A model generated the notes under the pieces. The model was not told the origin of the DNA. It saw nothing but the letters and a program-made list of their open reading frames with translations, and did no database searches. A stretch of DNA of 64,000 nucleotides, taken from contig VAWN01000027.1 of the NCBI GenBank assembly GCA_005885555.1, positions 44,218-108,217 of the forward strand. Reading direction: 5' to 3'. This stretch comes from Actinomycetota bacterium. GTDB taxonomy: Bacteria > Actinomycetota > Actinomycetes > Mycobacteriales > Micromonosporaceae. Below are positions 1 through 9,594 of the stretch, piece by piece (positions within the stretch are counted from its first letter, which is position 1; every line of letters begins with the position of its first letter). A program made the translations under genes and the position numbers.

Positions 1-2
1 AG

Positions 3-1058
3 ACCGGCCTGGCGGAGATCCGCGACGAGGCCCAGGCGCTGCTCGACGACACCGCGCAGCCCGGCGGCACCCCGCTGCTCGACGACATCGCGCGGCCCGG
101 CGGCACCGCGCGGCCCGGCGCCGGGACCGTGCAACGGCGTGACCTGCTCGTCGACTACGCGCGGTACCTGCGCACCCTGGTCGACCTGTCCGGCATCCGG
201 CCGCTCAAGGTCGTCGTCGACGCCGGCAACGGGATGGCCGGGTACACGGTGCCGGCGGTACTCGGCGACGCCCGGCTCGATCCGCTGCCGCTGGACATCA
301 CCCCGCTGTACTTCGAGCTGGACGGCACGTTCCCCAACCACGAGGCGAACCCGCTCGAACCCAAGAACCTGGTCGACCTGCAGGTCGCGGTGCAGAAGCG
401 CGGCGCCGACATCGGGCTGGCCTTCGACGGCGACGCCGACCGGTGCTTCGTCGTCGACGAGCGCGGCGACCCGGTGTCGCCCAGCGCGATCACCGCGCTG
501 GTCGCCGCCCGCGAGCTGGCCAAGCACCCGGGCGGCACGATCATCCACAACCTGATCACCTCGGCGGCGGTACCCGAGATCGTCCGCGAGCACGGCGGCC
601 AGCCGCTGCGTTCCCGGGTCGGGCACTCGTACATCAAGGCGGAGATGGCCCGCACCGGCGCGGTGTTCGGCGGCGAGCACTCCGCGCACTACTACTTCAG
701 GGACTTCTGGGGCGCCGACACCGGCATGCTCGCCGCGATGCACGTCCTCGCGGCGCTGGGCGAGGTGGCCGGGCCGCTGTCCGAGCTGGGCGCGCGGTAC
801 GAGCGGTACGCCGCGTCGGGTGAGATCAACTCGACGGTGGCCGACCAGCAGGGCAAGCTCGCCGAGGTCGAGGCCCGGTTCGGTCCGGGCAACGAGGTCG
901 ACCGCCTCGACGGGCTGACCGTACGCTTCCCGGATGGCGCCTGGGTCAACCTGCGCCCGTCCAACACCGAGCCGCTGCTGCGGCTGAACGTGGAGGCGCC
1001 GGACGCCGAGCGGATGGCGCGACTGCGTGACCAGGTGCTCGCCGCGGTACGGTCCTGA
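3..1058 (+). CDS. manB: Phosphomannomutase/phosphoglucomutase, 5' end outside the window
   Basis: Interconverts mannose-6-P and mannose-1-P (or the glucose forms), feeding GDP-mannose and glycan synthesis in the cytoplasm. The reading frame is open from base 3, so the N-terminal domain with the phosphoserine loop lies upstream of the window. Visible are the metal loop DGDADR (nt 426-443), the sugar-specificity loop GGEHS (nt 669-683) and the phosphate-binding motif RPSNTEP near the C-terminus (nt 954-974). A GTG at 129 is internal: the frame before it reads GTGLAEIRDEAQ, typical of this family. Residues encoded at about nt 39-128 form a repetitive insert (LLDDTAQPGG, LLDDIARPGG). It heads a run of tightly packed genes ending with manA, which supports the mannose assignment. 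Confidence 0.93.
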   Translation, partial: TGLAEIRDEAQALLDDTAQPGGTPLLDDIARPGGTARPGAGTVQRRDLLVDYARYLRTLVDLSGIRPLKVVVDAGNGMAGYTVPAVLGDARLDPLPLDITPLYFELDGTFPNHEANPLEPKNLVDLQVAVQKRGADIGLAFDGDADRCFVVDERGDPVSPSAITALVAARELAKHPGGTIIHNLITSAAVPEIVREHGGQPLRSRVGHSYIKAEMARTGAVFGGEHSAHYYFRDFWGADTGMLAAMHVLAALGEVAGPLSELGARYERYAASGEINSTVADQQGKLAEVEARFGPGNEVDRLDGLTVRFPDGAWVNLRPSNTEPLLRLNVEAPDAERMARLRDQVLAAVRS

Positions 1059-1068
1059 AGGGGGAACG

Positions 1069-1251
1069 ATGGCACTCGACCCGCAGCTGCTGGAGATCCT
1101 GGCCTGCCCGGACACGCACCACGCGCCGCTGACGTACGACGCCGACGCGCAGACGCTGACGTGCACCGAATGCGGCCGGGTCTTCGAGATCCGCGACGAC
1201 ATCCCGGTGCTGCTGCTGGACGAGGCGCGGCCGGCGAAGGGGGACGGATGA
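1069..1251 (+). CDS. Trm112 family zinc-ribbon-like protein
   Basis: A 60-residue protein of the Trm112/YcaR family. It starts MALDPQLLEILACP and carries one Cys near residue 13 and a CTEC pair (about residues 35-38), then the usual EIRDDIPVLL segment. Eukaryotic Trm112 activates methyltransferases; the bacterial role is unknown. The ATG at 1069 is preceded by GGGGGA; a longer in-frame start at 1027 would lie inside manB and is rejected. The stop overlaps the next start (ATGA at 1248-1251), indicating translational coupling. Its place between manB and a sugar isomerase is common in actinomycetes. Confidence 0.9.
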   Translation: MALDPQLLEILACPDTHHAPLTYDADAQTLTCTECGRVFEIRDDIPVLLLDEARPAKGDG

Positions 1252-2450
1252 TCGACGGTACTGCCGGGGTCCGCGGGCACCGCGAGGTCGACGAGGCGCT
1301 GCTGGACAACCGGGCCGCGCTGGAGGCGTTCGACCCGGGGCAGATGCTGCGGCACACCGCCTCAGCGGGGGCGCAGGTACGGGAGTCCGCGGCGCTGGCC
1401 GCCGAGGCGAACCTGACCAGCATCGCCGACGAGGGCCGGCCGCGTGCCGTCGTGGTGGCCGGGCAGGGCACCGCCGCGCGCACCGGCGACATCCTCGCCA
1501 CCGTCGCCGGGCCGCGCTGTCCGGTACCGGTGCTGGCGCACCGCAGCCCGGGGATACCCGGCTGGGTCGGCGCGGCCGACGTGGTCATCGCGGTCTCCGC
1601 GTCCGGGCGCAGTCCCGAGGCGCTGTCCGCCGCCGAGGCCGCGGCGCGGCGCGGTGCGCGACTGGTTGCGATCGGCCGGCCGGATTCCGAACTGCAGTCG
1701 GTCGCCGAAGGGGCACGGGCACCGTTCATTCCGGTACCCCGGCGGGGCCCGGCGCGCTCGGGCCTCTGGGGACTGACCATTCCGGTGCTGCTCGCCGCCC
1801 GTACCCTCGGGCTGGTCAAGGTGACCGAGGCGGACATCGCGGAGACCGCGGCCCGGCTCGACGCGGACGCCGAGCGGTGCCGCCCGGCGGCCGAGTCGTT
1901 CGTCAACCCGGCCAAGTCGCTGGCGCTGGACCTCGCCGGCTCGATCCCGATCGTCTGGGGCTCGTCGTCGCTGGCCACGGTCGCGGCCCGGCGGTTCGCC
2001 GACACGCTGTCGGCCAACGCCCGCTACCCGGTGGTCGCCGGGGCGCTCGCGGAGGCCGCGCGCGGCCGGGTCGGGCTGCTCGACGGGGTGTACGGCGCGC
2101 TGGGCGAGGCCGACCGGGACATCTTCGCCGATCGCTCCGACGACGTGGACGACAGCAAGACCCGGCTGCGGCTGGTGCTGCTGCGCGACGGCGGGCTCGC
2201 CGAAGACGACGGTACCGAGCCGGAGCCGCTCGCCGTCGAGGAGCGGCGGGCGGAGGTGGTGCAGGAGATCGCCGAGCGCCGCGGGGTACGGGTCAGCGTG
2301 CTGACCGCCGAGGGCGGCTCGCCGCTGGAGCGGCTGGCGTCGCTGGTCGCGGTACCCGACTTCGCTTCGCTGTACCTCGCGATGGCGCACGGCCTGGACC
2401 CGATGGCGGTACCGGCCGTGTCCGAGGTCAAGGAAGCCCTCACTCCTTGA
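1248..2450 (+). CDS. SIS-domain protein, phosphoglucose/phosphomannose isomerase-like
   Basis: A 400-residue cytoplasmic protein with a sugar-isomerase (SIS) fold. The first half contains a Rossmann-like segment with VVVAGQGTAA and VVIAVSASGRSPEAL, the Ser-rich phosphosugar loop of SIS domains. The C-terminal half resembles the C-terminal domain of bifunctional phosphoglucose/phosphomannose isomerases. Start ATG 1248 overlaps the Trm112 stop by 4 nt. Flanking manB and manA make a role in mannose-6-P/glucose-6-P metabolism likely, but the substrate is inferred from context only. The stop overlaps the TTG start of the CDF gene (TTGA). Confidence 0.8.
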   Translation: MIDGTAGVRGHREVDEALLDNRAALEAFDPGQMLRHTASAGAQVRESAALAAEANLTSIADEGRPRAVVVAGQGTAARTGDILATVAGPRCPVPVLAHRSPGIPGWVGAADVVIAVSASGRSPEALSAAEAAARRGARLVAIGRPDSELQSVAEGARAPFIPVPRRGPARSGLWGLTIPVLLAARTLGLVKVTEADIAETAARLDADAERCRPAAESFVNPAKSLALDLAGSIPIVWGSSSLATVAARRFADTLSANARYPVVAGALAEAARGRVGLLDGVYGALGEADRDIFADRSDDVDDSKTRLRLVLLRDGGLAEDDGTEPEPLAVEERRAEVVQEIAERRGVRVSVLTAEGGSPLERLASLVAVPDFASLYLAMAHGLDPMAVPAVSEVKEALTP

Positions 2451-3364
2451 GTGCCGAGGGCGGCACCAGGGCTGTCGTGGCGGCACTGGGCGCCAACCTG
2501 GGGATCGCGGCGACCAAGTTCGCGGCGTTCGCCCTGACCGCGTCGTCCTCGATGCTCGCCGAGGCGATCCACTCGGTCGCCGACTCGGCCAACCAGGTAC
2601 TGCTGCTGATCGGCGGCAAGCGGGCGCAGCGTGGCGCGACCGCGCAGCATCCGTTCGGGTACGGGCGGGAACGGTACATCTACGCGTTCGTCGTCTCGGT
2701 GGTGCTCTTCGCGGTCGGCGGCTTGTTCGCGGTCTACGAGGGCGTCCACAAGCTCGCCCATCCGGAGCCGATCACCGCGTGGAAGTGGGTACCGGTCGCG
2801 GTCCTGGTGGTCGCGATCGTGCTGGAGTCGTTCTCGTTCCGCACCGCCATCCGGGAGACCCGGCCGCTGCTCGGCGGCGCGTCCTGGGTGGCGTTCATCC
2901 GCCGGGCCCGGGCGCCCGAGCTGCCGGTGGTGCTGCTCGAAGACTTCGCCGCGCTGATCGGGCTGGTCCTCGCGCTGTTCGGGGTGGGGCTCACGCTGCT
3001 GACCGGCAGCGGGCACTGGGACGGCGTGGGTACCCTCGCGATCGGCGCGCTGCTGGTGGTCGTGGCGGTCGTGCTGGCCGTGGAGACCAAGAGCCTGCTG
3101 CTCGGCGAGTCGGCGACGGCCGGGCAGGTGGCGGCGATCGAGCAGGCGATCAGCGGTACCGACGGGGTGTCCCGGCTCATCCACCTGCGCACCCTGCATC
3201 TCGGGCCGGACGAGCTGCTGGTGGCGGCGAAGATCGCGGTCCCCGGGCAGGACAGCGCCGCGCGGCTGGCCGACGCGATCAACGCCACCGAGGAGCGGAT
3301 CCGCCGGGCGGTACCCATCGCCCGGGTCATCTATCTTGAGCCGGACATCGACCGGGGAGCGTGA
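2447..3364 (+). CDS. Cation diffusion facilitator transporter
   Basis: A 305-residue inner-membrane CDF family protein, expected to export a divalent cation such as Zn2+, Mn2+ or Fe2+ in exchange for protons. It has about six membrane segments. The first helices contain MLAEAIHSVADSANQ, the family signature with metal-binding His and Asp, and a later helix contains LLEDFAALIG. A cytoplasmic C-terminal domain follows. The start chosen is TTG 2447, overlapping the SIS stop by 4 nt, with AAGGAA about 10 nt upstream; GTG 2477 is an alternative. Metal specificity cannot be read from the sequence. A Mn/Zn transporter next to manA, a metalloenzyme, may be meaningful. Confidence 0.87.
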   Translation: MSAEGGTRAVVAALGANLGIAATKFAAFALTASSSMLAEAIHSVADSANQVLLLIGGKRAQRGATAQHPFGYGRERYIYAFVVSVVLFAVGGLFAVYEGVHKLAHPEPITAWKWVPVAVLVVAIVLESFSFRTAIRETRPLLGGASWVAFIRRARAPELPVVLLEDFAALIGLVLALFGVGLTLLTGSGHWDGVGTLAIGALLVVVAVVLAVETKSLLLGESATAGQVAAIEQAISGTDGVSRLIHLRTLHLGPDELLVAAKIAVPGQDSAARLADAINATEERIRRAVPIARVIYLEPDIDRGA

Positions 3365-4476
3365 ACGTGGAGCCGCTGTACGGGAAGATCCGTCCCTACG
3401 CGTGGGGTTCCCGGCAGGCGATCGCCGCCATCCAGGGCCGCCCGGTGCCGAGCGACGGCCCCGAGGCCGAGCTGTGGCTGGGCGCGCACGACGGGGCGCC
3501 CTCCGACCTGCCCGGCCGGTCGCTGCCGCAGGCCATCGCCGCCGACCCGGCGGGGCTGCTCGGCGACGCCGTCGTGACCGAGTTCGGGGTCCGCCTGCCG
3601 TACCTGTTCAAGCTGCTCGCCGCCGACGCGCCCCTGTCGATCCAGGCGCATCCGGACGCGGTCCGGGCGGCGGAGGCGAACGCCGCCGGCCATCCCAGCT
3701 ACAGCGACCCGTACCACAAGCCCGAACTGCTGGTCGCGGTCGGGGAGTTCGAGGGGCTGTGCGGGTTCCGTGATCCGGCCGCCTCGGCCGACCTGCTGGA
3801 GTCGCTGGGCATCGACCAGCTCAAGCCGGTGGTCGTGGCGCTGCGGACCGGGTCGGCCGAGCAGCGGCTGCGCGGGGCCGTCGAGCTGGTCATGTCGTGG
3901 CCGGTCGAGGACCGGGCGGAACTGGTGGCCGCGGTCGCCCGCGCGGACCCGTTCGCCGCGGAGCTGGCCGCGCACTATCCGGGCGACGTCGGGGTCGTGG
4001 TCGCGTTGCTGCTCAACCGGGTACGGCTCGGTGCCGACGACGCGGTCTGGATGCCGGCCGGCAACCTGCACGCCTACCTGCGCGGGGTCGGCATGGAGAT
4101 CATGGCGGCCAGCGACAACGTGCTGCGCGGCGGCCTGACGCCGAAGCGCGTCGACGTGCCCGAGCTGCTGCGCGTCCTGCGCTTCGAGGTGCTCCCCGAC
4201 CCGGTGGTCCGTCCGGTACCGGTCGCGCCCGGCGTGCTGACCTGGCCGGTACCGGTGCGGGAGTTCGCCCTGTACAAGGCGACGGTGTCGGGTACCCCCG
4301 TGGTCCTGCCGGCGGACGGCCCGCGGATCGTCTTCTGCCTGCGCGGCGTGGTGGACCTTGGCCCGCTCGACCTGGCCGGCGGCCAGGCGGCCCTGGTCGG
4401 CGCCGGCGAGCCGGCGGTGACCTGCCGCGGTGACGGCGTGGTCTTCCAGGCGGACACCGCCCTCCACCGGCCCTGA
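3361..4476 (+). CDS. manA: Mannose-6-phosphate isomerase, class I
   Basis: Interconverts fructose-6-P and mannose-6-P; a 371-residue zinc-dependent cupin enzyme. Recognisable segments are PLYGKIRPYAWGS at the N-terminus, PLSIQAHPD (zinc ligands), DPYHKPELL with the zinc-binding Glu, and LHAYLRGVGMEIMAASDN followed by VLRGGLTPK. GTG 3361 overlaps the CDF stop (GTGA), with GGGGAG just upstream. It is the last gene of the manB operon; a leader and terminator-poor gap of about 290 nt follows before ahcY. Confidence 0.95.
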   Translation: MNVEPLYGKIRPYAWGSRQAIAAIQGRPVPSDGPEAELWLGAHDGAPSDLPGRSLPQAIAADPAGLLGDAVVTEFGVRLPYLFKLLAADAPLSIQAHPDAVRAAEANAAGHPSYSDPYHKPELLVAVGEFEGLCGFRDPAASADLLESLGIDQLKPVVVALRTGSAEQRLRGAVELVMSWPVEDRAELVAAVARADPFAAELAAHYPGDVGVVVALLLNRVRLGADDAVWMPAGNLHAYLRGVGMEIMAASDNVLRGGLTPKRVDVPELLRVLRFEVLPDPVVRPVPVAPGVLTWPVPVREFALYKATVSGTPVVLPADGPRIVFCLRGVVDLGPLDLAGGQAALVGAGEPAVTCRGDGVVFQADTALHRP

Positions 4477-4770
4477 TTTCATTTGCCCGACTCGCACCAA
4501 TTCTGCGGTTTGGCTTGACAGGGCATATCCTCAGTGTAACTCTAGGACCACGCAGCGTCATCGCGACGAAGGTCCGAGACACGCGCGGGGGAACCAAACC
4601 GGGGGGATGCGCGGGGCGGTGGAGCATTGGGTGGACCAGCCACCTGGCTCCGCCGCCCCGCGCGCATGTCCGGGGGTACCGGCATCCCCTGCGGCCCGGG
4701 GCCGACCGGTTCGGCGGGGCCGGCTAAGGTCGAAGGCGCTTACGTGGAGCCGAAGACGACAGGGGTTGTG
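4477..4770 (+). other. Non-coding gap before ahcY, probable promoter and structured leader
   Basis: No gene is visible. A TTGACA-like -35 (4515-4520) is followed by only a weak -10 near 4537-4542. A cleaner actinobacterial -10, TAAGGT, lies at 4725-4730, about 40 nt before the ahcY start. Between them, GGGGGAACCAAACCGG (from about 4587) precedes a long hairpin with arms TGCGCGGGGCGGTGGAGC (about 4607-4624) and GCTCCGCCGCCCCGCG (about 4648-4663); GGTGG and CCACC can pair inside its loop. This looks like a regulatory leader or attenuator, but I cannot assign it to a known riboswitch. Confidence 0.45.
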
Positions 4771-6258
<1,488 letters not shown>

Positions 6259-6266
6259 AACGATCT

Positions 6267-6298
6267 GATCGGGGTGGCCTTTCGGGGCCACCCCGATC
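6267..6298 (+). terminator. Hairpin terminator after ahcY
   Basis: Perfect 13-bp inverted repeat, GATCGGGGTGGCC (6267-6279) and its complement (6286-6298), with a 6-nt TTTCGG loop, 8 nt after the ahcY stop. The following sequence (TGTGTTC) is only weakly T-rich. Confidence 0.8.
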
Positions 6299-6629
6299 TG
6301 TGTTCATAGATCGTACTCAACGCCACCGATTTTTCGCCGAATCTGCGCGGCCGGTTGGTTCTTTGTCCCCTGCTGTGCGGGGAAATCCGATCTCCTGCTC
6401 TGCCGTGATAACTCCACCTCGGCCGTCTGAGCAGGTAATGTGCAACCGAAGCGTTAGGCGGTATCGGCCGGTCGGCTAGTTACAGATGGTGCGCCAGGCT
6501 CGGCATTGTGACTGTGACTCACCTGTTATAGGACCGTTGTGTAACGGCATGTTCGATCCACAGTCCGTACAGCTACGGTCTTTCAAGGCCGACCATCGAT
6601 CGGTTCAATCGCAGGAGGACCCGATACCC
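6299..6629 (+). other. Non-coding gap upstream of the peptide transporter operon
   Basis: About 330 nt of locally AT-richer DNA with no credible gene. It should hold the promoter of the opp-type operon. TTGTGACTGTGACTC at about 6507-6521 followed by GTTATAGGAC is the best promoter-like stretch, but the -10 does not match TANNNT well. The repeated GTGACT may be an operator half-site. The in-frame extension of the permease back to 6486 is unlike the family and was rejected. Confidence 0.35.
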
Positions 6630-7700
6630 ATGGGTGGTACCACCTCGATGTGGGCAGACGGGCAGATGCCCTCTGCCGACCTGGACCCAGGACCGGTACA
6701 GGTCGCGGACGCCAAGCCCGCGGAGGCGAAGGCGATCGTCGGACGTTCCCCGGGACAGCTCGCGCTGATGCGGCTGCGGCGGGACCGGACGGCGGTGGTG
6801 TCGTTCTGGGTGCTGGTGTTCTTCATCCTGGTCGCGGTCCTCGCGCCGGTGATCCAGTGGATCTACGGGTACAACGCGACGACGACGAACTCGGCGCTGC
6901 TCGACGACAGCGGCTTCCCCCTGGGCTACCTCGGCGGCATCACGTTCAGCACCGACAACGCGTCCCACCACATCCACGTCTTCGGTGTGGAACCCACCTT
7001 GGGGCGCGACCTGTTCATGCAGGTGGTCTGGGGTATGCAGACCTCGTTGAAGATCGCGGTCACGGCCACCGTCGTGAGCACGATTCTCGGCGTGGTGGTC
7101 GGCATCGTCTCCGCGTACTTCGGCGGGTGGGTCGACGCGGTGATCAGCTGGATCATCGACTACATGCTGGCGTTCCCCTTCTTCCTGTTCTGCCTGGCGG
7201 TCATCCCGGTGATCAACACCCGGCTCGCGGCGCCGGGTGGTTGCCACTGTGACGTGTCGCCCGACAAGCGGGTGCTCACGATCATCATCGTGTTCTCCCT
7301 GTTCGGCTGGATGTACACCGCGCGGCTGGTCCGCGGGCAGGTGCTCTCGTTGCGCGAGCGGGAGTACGTCGACGCCGCCCGGGCGGCCGGCGCGCCGGCC
7401 CGGCACATCCTGTTCCGGCAGTTGCTGCCGAACCTGTGGGCGCCGATCCTGGTCAGCTTCTCGCTCGCCGTCCCCGCGACGATCACCGCGGAGGCGGCGC
7501 TGTCGTTCCTCAATATCGGGGTGATCGAACCGACACCCGACCTGGGCCGCGTGATCAACACTGGCGCGCAGTTCATCGTCGGTCTGCCGGATCCGATGTA
7601 CCTCGTCATTCCCGGAATCGTGATCTTCATACTGGTGCTCGCCTTCAACCTGTTCGGCGACGCCATGCGGGATGCACTGGATCCGCGGTCGACGAGGTAA
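6630..7700 (+). CDS. Peptide ABC transporter permease, OppC/DppC type
   Basis: Inner-membrane subunit of a peptide or nickel-type ABC importer; 356 residues. The N-terminal part holds the OppC-type segment SPGQLALMRLRRDRTAVV and the first membrane helix. The BPD_transp_1 domain follows with about five more helices and the EAA loop (REYVDAARAAGAPARHILFR) that contacts the ATPases. A periplasmic stretch with CHCD is unusual. ATG 6630 has GCAGGAGGA 11 nt upstream. It comes first in the operon, before the binding protein and the OppB partner, which is not the usual A-B-C-D-F order. Confidence 0.92.
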   Translation: MGGTTSMWADGQMPSADLDPGPVQVADAKPAEAKAIVGRSPGQLALMRLRRDRTAVVSFWVLVFFILVAVLAPVIQWIYGYNATTTNSALLDDSGFPLGYLGGITFSTDNASHHIHVFGVEPTLGRDLFMQVVWGMQTSLKIAVTATVVSTILGVVVGIVSAYFGGWVDAVISWIIDYMLAFPFFLFCLAVIPVINTRLAAPGGCHCDVSPDKRVLTIIIVFSLFGWMYTARLVRGQVLSLREREYVDAARAAGAPARHILFRQLLPNLWAPILVSFSLAVPATITAEAALSFLNIGVIEPTPDLGRVINTGAQFIVGLPDPMYLVIPGIVIFILVLAFNLFGDAMRDALDPRSTR

Positions 7701-7782
7701 CGCCCTGATCACAGATGTCCTGTTCCACGGCCAGGCCGCCGGATGATGGTCGCCGGGGAACGACCCAAGGAAGGAGATAACC

Positions 7783-9522
7783 GTGCGATATCGGGTTCGG
7801 GTGCTGCTCGTCAGCGCCTTGGCCATGAGTCTCGCCATCGCCGGCTGCGCCAAGAACACTGCTGGTAACAAGGGTGGCGGGGCAAGCGGCCCGTCGACGC
7901 AGTCAGCGATCATTATCGATAAGGAAGGCAAGAGCCCCACGCCGGCCCCGGACGTTCCGGGTGCCAAGCCGGGCGGAACGCTTTCGTGGCTGGAGGACGG
8001 GGCGCCGGAGCACCTCGACCCGCAGCAGATGTACGTCACCGACTCGCAGTCGATCGGTTCGCTGCTCTACCGCACGCTGACCGGGTACATCGAGGACCCG
8101 GGCGGCGGCCCGCTGAAGCTGGTCGGCGACCTGGCCACCAACACCGGTGAGTCCAGCGACAGCGGCAAGACGTGGACCTACCACCTGCGCGACGGCATCA
8201 AGTTCGAGGACGGCACGCCGATCACCTCGAAGGACATCGCCTACGGCATCTCCCGCTCGATGGGCAAGAACGGTGAGAACGGCCCGCCGTACTACAAGCA
8301 GGACCTCGACCCGGACAGCAAGTTCACCTGGGCGAAGGGCTCGATCGCGCCCGGGCTGGAGACGCCGGACGACAAGACACTGGTCATCAAGTTCCCGGAC
8401 GTCCACCCCGAGGCTCCGTACCTCGCCGCGCTGAACAGCACCACGCCGATCCCGGTGGCGACGGACAACGGGCAGGCGCACGAGGCCGACTTCGTGGCCT
8501 CCGGTCCGTACAAGCGGCAGGGCACCTACGACCAGCAGACCAAGCTGACGCTGGTGAAGAACACGAACTGGGACCCGAAGACCGACCCGATCCGCCACCA
8601 GTACGCCGACCAGTGGAACTTCGACTTCACCCCGGACCGTGACGCGCAGACCCAGCGGGTGATGGCCGACCAGGGTGCCGACCAGGGCGCGGTCATGACC
8701 GCGAACGTGGCCCAGGGCAGCATCCCGCAGGTGCAGAACGACGCCGCTCTGGCCAAGCGCACGATCAAGGGTGTCGGTACGTTCGTGGACTACCTCGCCA
8801 TCAACACCACCCGGGTGACCGACCTGAAGGTACGGCAGGCGATCAACTACGCCTTCGACCGCCAGGCCTACATCCAGGCGGTCGGTGGAAGCGCGGTGGC
8901 CCTCCCGGCGACCGCACTGCTCTCGCCCACCATGGCCGGGTACAAGAAGTACGACGCATACCCGAGCGCCGACGGTCACGGTGACGTGGCGAAGGCCAAG
9001 GAGCTGCTTGGCGGGCAGACCCCCAAGCTGACGCTCTGCGAGCCGAACACCAGCACCTACCAGAAGTACGCGGTGGTCGTGAAGAACGCTCTCGAGCGGG
9101 CCGGCTTCCAGGTCACGCTCAACATGTTGGACAAGACCGCGTACTACACGACGATCGGTGACAAGACCACCACCTGCGACATCATGCGGTACGGCTGGGG
9201 CGCGGACTTCCCGCACCCGCTCAGCACCCTGAGCGTGCTGTGGAACGGCCGGTACATCAAGGCCAAGGGCAACAACAACGTGTCCTACCTCAACGTGCCG
9301 GAGCTGAACAAGAAGCTCGACGCGCTGGAGAAGGAGCCGGACCTGAACAAGGCGGCGCAGATGGGTGGCGAGCTCGACCAGGAGATCATGACCAAGTACG
9401 CGCCGGATGTGCCGAACTACGACATCGGCGTGTTCCTCCTGCACGGCAGCAAGGTGGGCGGGACCTTCCTCAGCCCGCTGTACGCCAACGCCAACCTGAT
9501 TGACGCCTACTACACCGGCTGA
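7783..9522 (+). CDS. Peptide-binding lipoprotein of the ABC importer (SBP_bac_5)
   Basis: Extracytoplasmic receptor that delivers peptides to the permease; 579 residues. The signal peptide ends in the lipobox LAIAGC with Cys22 as the predicted lipid anchor. The mature part has the family-5 pattern: EHLDPQQMYVTDSQSIGSL near the start, then TYHLRDGIKFEDGTPITSKD. Start GTG 7783 is preceded by a strong AAGGAAGGAG site, the best in the operon, fitting high expression of a binding protein. A strong intercistronic hairpin follows its stop. Confidence 0.94.
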   Translation: MRYRVRVLLVSALAMSLAIAGCAKNTAGNKGGGASGPSTQSAIIIDKEGKSPTPAPDVPGAKPGGTLSWLEDGAPEHLDPQQMYVTDSQSIGSLLYRTLTGYIEDPGGGPLKLVGDLATNTGESSDSGKTWTYHLRDGIKFEDGTPITSKDIAYGISRSMGKNGENGPPYYKQDLDPDSKFTWAKGSIAPGLETPDDKTLVIKFPDVHPEAPYLAALNSTTPIPVATDNGQAHEADFVASGPYKRQGTYDQQTKLTLVKNTNWDPKTDPIRHQYADQWNFDFTPDRDAQTQRVMADQGADQGAVMTANVAQGSIPQVQNDAALAKRTIKGVGTFVDYLAINTTRVTDLKVRQAINYAFDRQAYIQAVGGSAVALPATALLSPTMAGYKKYDAYPSADGHGDVAKAKELLGGQTPKLTLCEPNTSTYQKYAVVVKNALERAGFQVTLNMLDKTAYYTTIGDKTTTCDIMRYGWGADFPHPLSTLSVLWNGRYIKAKGNNNVSYLNVPELNKKLDALEKEPDLNKAAQMGGELDQEIMTKYAPDVPNYDIGVFLLHGSKVGGTFLSPLYANANLIDAYYTG

Positions 9523-9530
9523 TGCCTGAC

Positions 9531-9562
9531 GGTGGGGCGGCCGGCGTGCCGGCCGCCCCACC
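9531..9562 (+). terminator. Intercistronic hairpin between binding protein and OppB genes
   Basis: Perfect 15-bp inverted repeat (9531-9545 and 9548-9562, arm GGTGGGGCGGCCGGC) with only 2 nt between arms, 8 nt after the stop. There is no T tract. It is probably a partial terminator or an RNA-stabilising stem that lets the binding protein be made in excess over the membrane subunits. Confidence 0.7.
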
Positions 9563-9594
9563 CGAACCCTCGGTACGTCCCTGGAAGGTCTCCC

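Noticed and set aside
1161..1247. Upstream extension of the SIS gene
   Set aside because: It would run through the Trm112 gene in another frame; ATG 1248 with ATGA overlap fits better.
4580..4670. SAH or ydaO riboswitch upstream of ahcY
   Set aside because: The partial GGGGGAACC resemblance is not enough; conserved core elements such as GGGGUGAAUC are absent. Kept as an unassigned structured leader.
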